From the NCBI GenBank assembly GCA_031257595.1, contig JAIROH010000098.1, positions 1 to 6,208 of the forward strand: a stretch of 6,208 nucleotides of DNA, written 5' to 3'. Shown piece by piece: positions 5,230 through 6,208 of the stretch; position 1 is the stretch's first letter, and each line of letters begins with the position of its first letter. Below the pieces are notes generated by a model. That model did no database searches and had not been told where the DNA came from. It saw only the letters and a program-made list of their open reading frames with translations. A program made the translations under genes and the position numbers. This stretch comes from Treponema sp. (GTDB taxonomy: Bacteria > Spirochaetota > Spirochaetia > Treponematales > Breznakiellaceae).

Positions 5230-6208
5230 CCTTTTCCCAGGCGCCTGACGCCGCCGAAGCGTAGAGGGCGTCCAGGACAGCCATGTTGGCTACCGCGTCG
5301 TGTATCGGTACCGGCGTTTCGCTGTGTTTTTCCGCCACAGCTAGGGCAAACGCGTCAAATTCCAGCAGATACTGGTCGGCGATTTCGGTTTGGATGGTCC
5401 GCTGGCCGACGCCGGTGTTTACATGAACGCAACCGGGACAATCCCCATACATGTTGAACGGAACTTCCACGGCAAGCGTACCGGAGGTTCCGACTGCCCT
5501 GACCCGCTGCCAGGGGAAAAGCTGGGTACCGACGGTAAACGTGGAAGCCCGGCCGTCCCCAAAATCAAGAACCGCGGATGCGTAAATGTCGGTTTTGAAA
5601 ACCGGATCCCGCTTGAGGGTACATACAACCCGTTCCGGCTCGGCTTCCATCAGGAGCCGGGCCGTTGAAACGGTATAGCAGCCGATGTCATACAGGCCGC
5701 CGCCGCCGGTTTCGACCCTGTTGCGGATATTGGCGCCGTCTTTGAGGTCATAGGAAAAAATACCGGCCGTGGTCATCACCCTGCCCAGTTCCCCGCACTT
5801 TACGATTTCCGCGGCGGCTACCCATTGGGGGTGGAGGCGGTACATAAAAGCCTCCATAACGAGGATTCCCTTTTTTCCGCAGTACTCGGCGGCTTCAACG
5901 GCTTCTTTCGCGTTAAGGCCGATGGGTTTTTCACAGAGAATGGGTTTTCCCGCGTCGGCCGCTTTCTTGATATACGCCAGGTGCAGGTTATTCGGCAGGG
6001 GACAATACACAAAATCTATGTCGGGATCGGCAAGAAGCTCCTCATAGGAACCATAGGCTTTTGCAAAACCCCACTTTTTCGCGTAAGCCCGGGCCTTTTC
6101 AAGGTTCCGCGACGCAATACCGTACGGTTCAACCAGCAGCGACGACTTGATCGGATTCGAGATACGCAGGCTGTAGTGTTCCGAACAGCCCAAAACGCCA
6201 AAACGCAG
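5216..6208 (-). CDS. Gfo/Idh/MocA-family NAD(P)-dependent oxidoreductase, N-terminus cut by window edge
   Basis: The frame stays open to the right edge and gives 330 residues. The first visible ones, LRFGVLGCSEHYSLRI, are the opening Rossmann strand and dinucleotide loop, so only a few residues are missing. The TTG at 6193 is an internal leucine, not the start. The Rossmann domain (about 1-125) includes YCPLPNNLHLAYI (68-80) and the CEKP motif with the conserved lysine at about residue 94. The C-terminal substrate domain contains EAFMYRLHPQ (119-128) and GGGGLYDIGCYTVS (168-181), with D174 and Y178 at the catalytic positions. These features point to the dihydrodiol dehydrogenase/D-xylose dehydrogenase-like branch, which oxidises or reduces sugars or related polyols with NAD(P). 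The exact substrate cannot be read from sequence. The 3' end overlaps RNase HI by 14 bases; the functional link is not obvious and may be only transcriptional. Confidence 0.92.
   Translation of the reverse strand: MRFGVLGCSEHYSLRISNPIKSSLLVEPYGIASRNLEKARAYAKKWGFAKAYGSYEELLADPDIDFVYCPLPNNLHLAYIKKAADAGKPILCEKPIGLNAKEAVEAAEYCGKKGILVMEAFMYRLHPQWVAAAEIVKCGELGRVMTTAGIFSYDLKDGANIRNRVETGGGGLYDIGCYTVSTARLLMEAEPERVVCTLKRDPVFKTDIYASAVLDFGDGRASTFTVGTQLFPWQRVRAVGTSGTLAVEVPFNMYGDCPGCVHVNTGVGQRTIQTEIADQYLLEFDAFALAVAEKHSETPVPIHDAVANMAVLDALYASAASGAWEKVVRY

Noticed and set aside
6191..6193. TTG at 6193 as the start of the oxidoreductase
   Set aside because: The in-frame codons further right encode LRFGV, the normal first strand of the Rossmann fold, so the true start lies beyond the window.

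Overview
This 6.2 kb window reads as a compact, moderately GC-rich bacterial chromosome segment. A spirochaete of the Treponema type, perhaps a gut or termite-associated one, fits best. The reasons are a Cys-lipoprotein with a loose spirochaete-style lipobox beside a periplasmic LysM protein with a Treponema-like layout, and a cytidylate-kinase-like protein carrying a C-terminal BON domain. This assignment is an inference from protein style; no rRNA or other marker is present. There are no tRNAs, rRNAs, CRISPR arrays, insertion sequences or phage genes, and no gene-free stretch above about 75 bases.

Layout, left to right. (1) 1-330, plus strand: the C-terminal 109 residues of a MATE-family multidrug/Na+ efflux transporter whose start lies outside the window. 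(2) 2075 down to 317, minus strand: a two-gene unit made of a cytidylate-kinase-2-like protein with a BON domain, then, 7 bases later, an OGG1-type 8-oxoguanine DNA glycosylase/AP lyase. The glycosylase end overlaps the convergent MATE end by 14 bases. (3) 2150-2710, plus strand: a Nudix hydrolase of the ADP-ribose pyrophosphatase type, divergent from the kinase-like gene across a 74-base AT-rich intergenic region. (4) 4646 down to 2727, minus strand: a 380-residue repeat-containing lipoprotein followed 3 bases later by a secreted LysM protein. A good extended -10 promoter and a strong Shine-Dalgarno precede the pair. (5) 6208 down to 4702, minus strand: a Gfo/Idh/MocA oxidoreductase running off the right edge, overlapped by 14 bases by RNase HI, which appears to start with TTG.

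How the genes fit together. The glycosylase, the Nudix enzyme and RNase HI are all nucleic-acid or nucleotide housekeeping enzymes. The first two share an intergenic control region with the kinase-like protein, so a nucleotide-damage or nucleotide-metabolism module is possible but unproven. The lipoprotein and LysM protein look like a cell-envelope pair: one is anchored by lipid, the other should bind peptidoglycan, and both carry a similar helical repeat.

Most of the window is ordinary. The items most worth a second look are the repeat-sharing lipoprotein/LysM operon, the BON-fused kinase-like protein with a degenerate P-loop, and the bacterial OGG that keeps the eukaryote-type opposite-base-reading residues.
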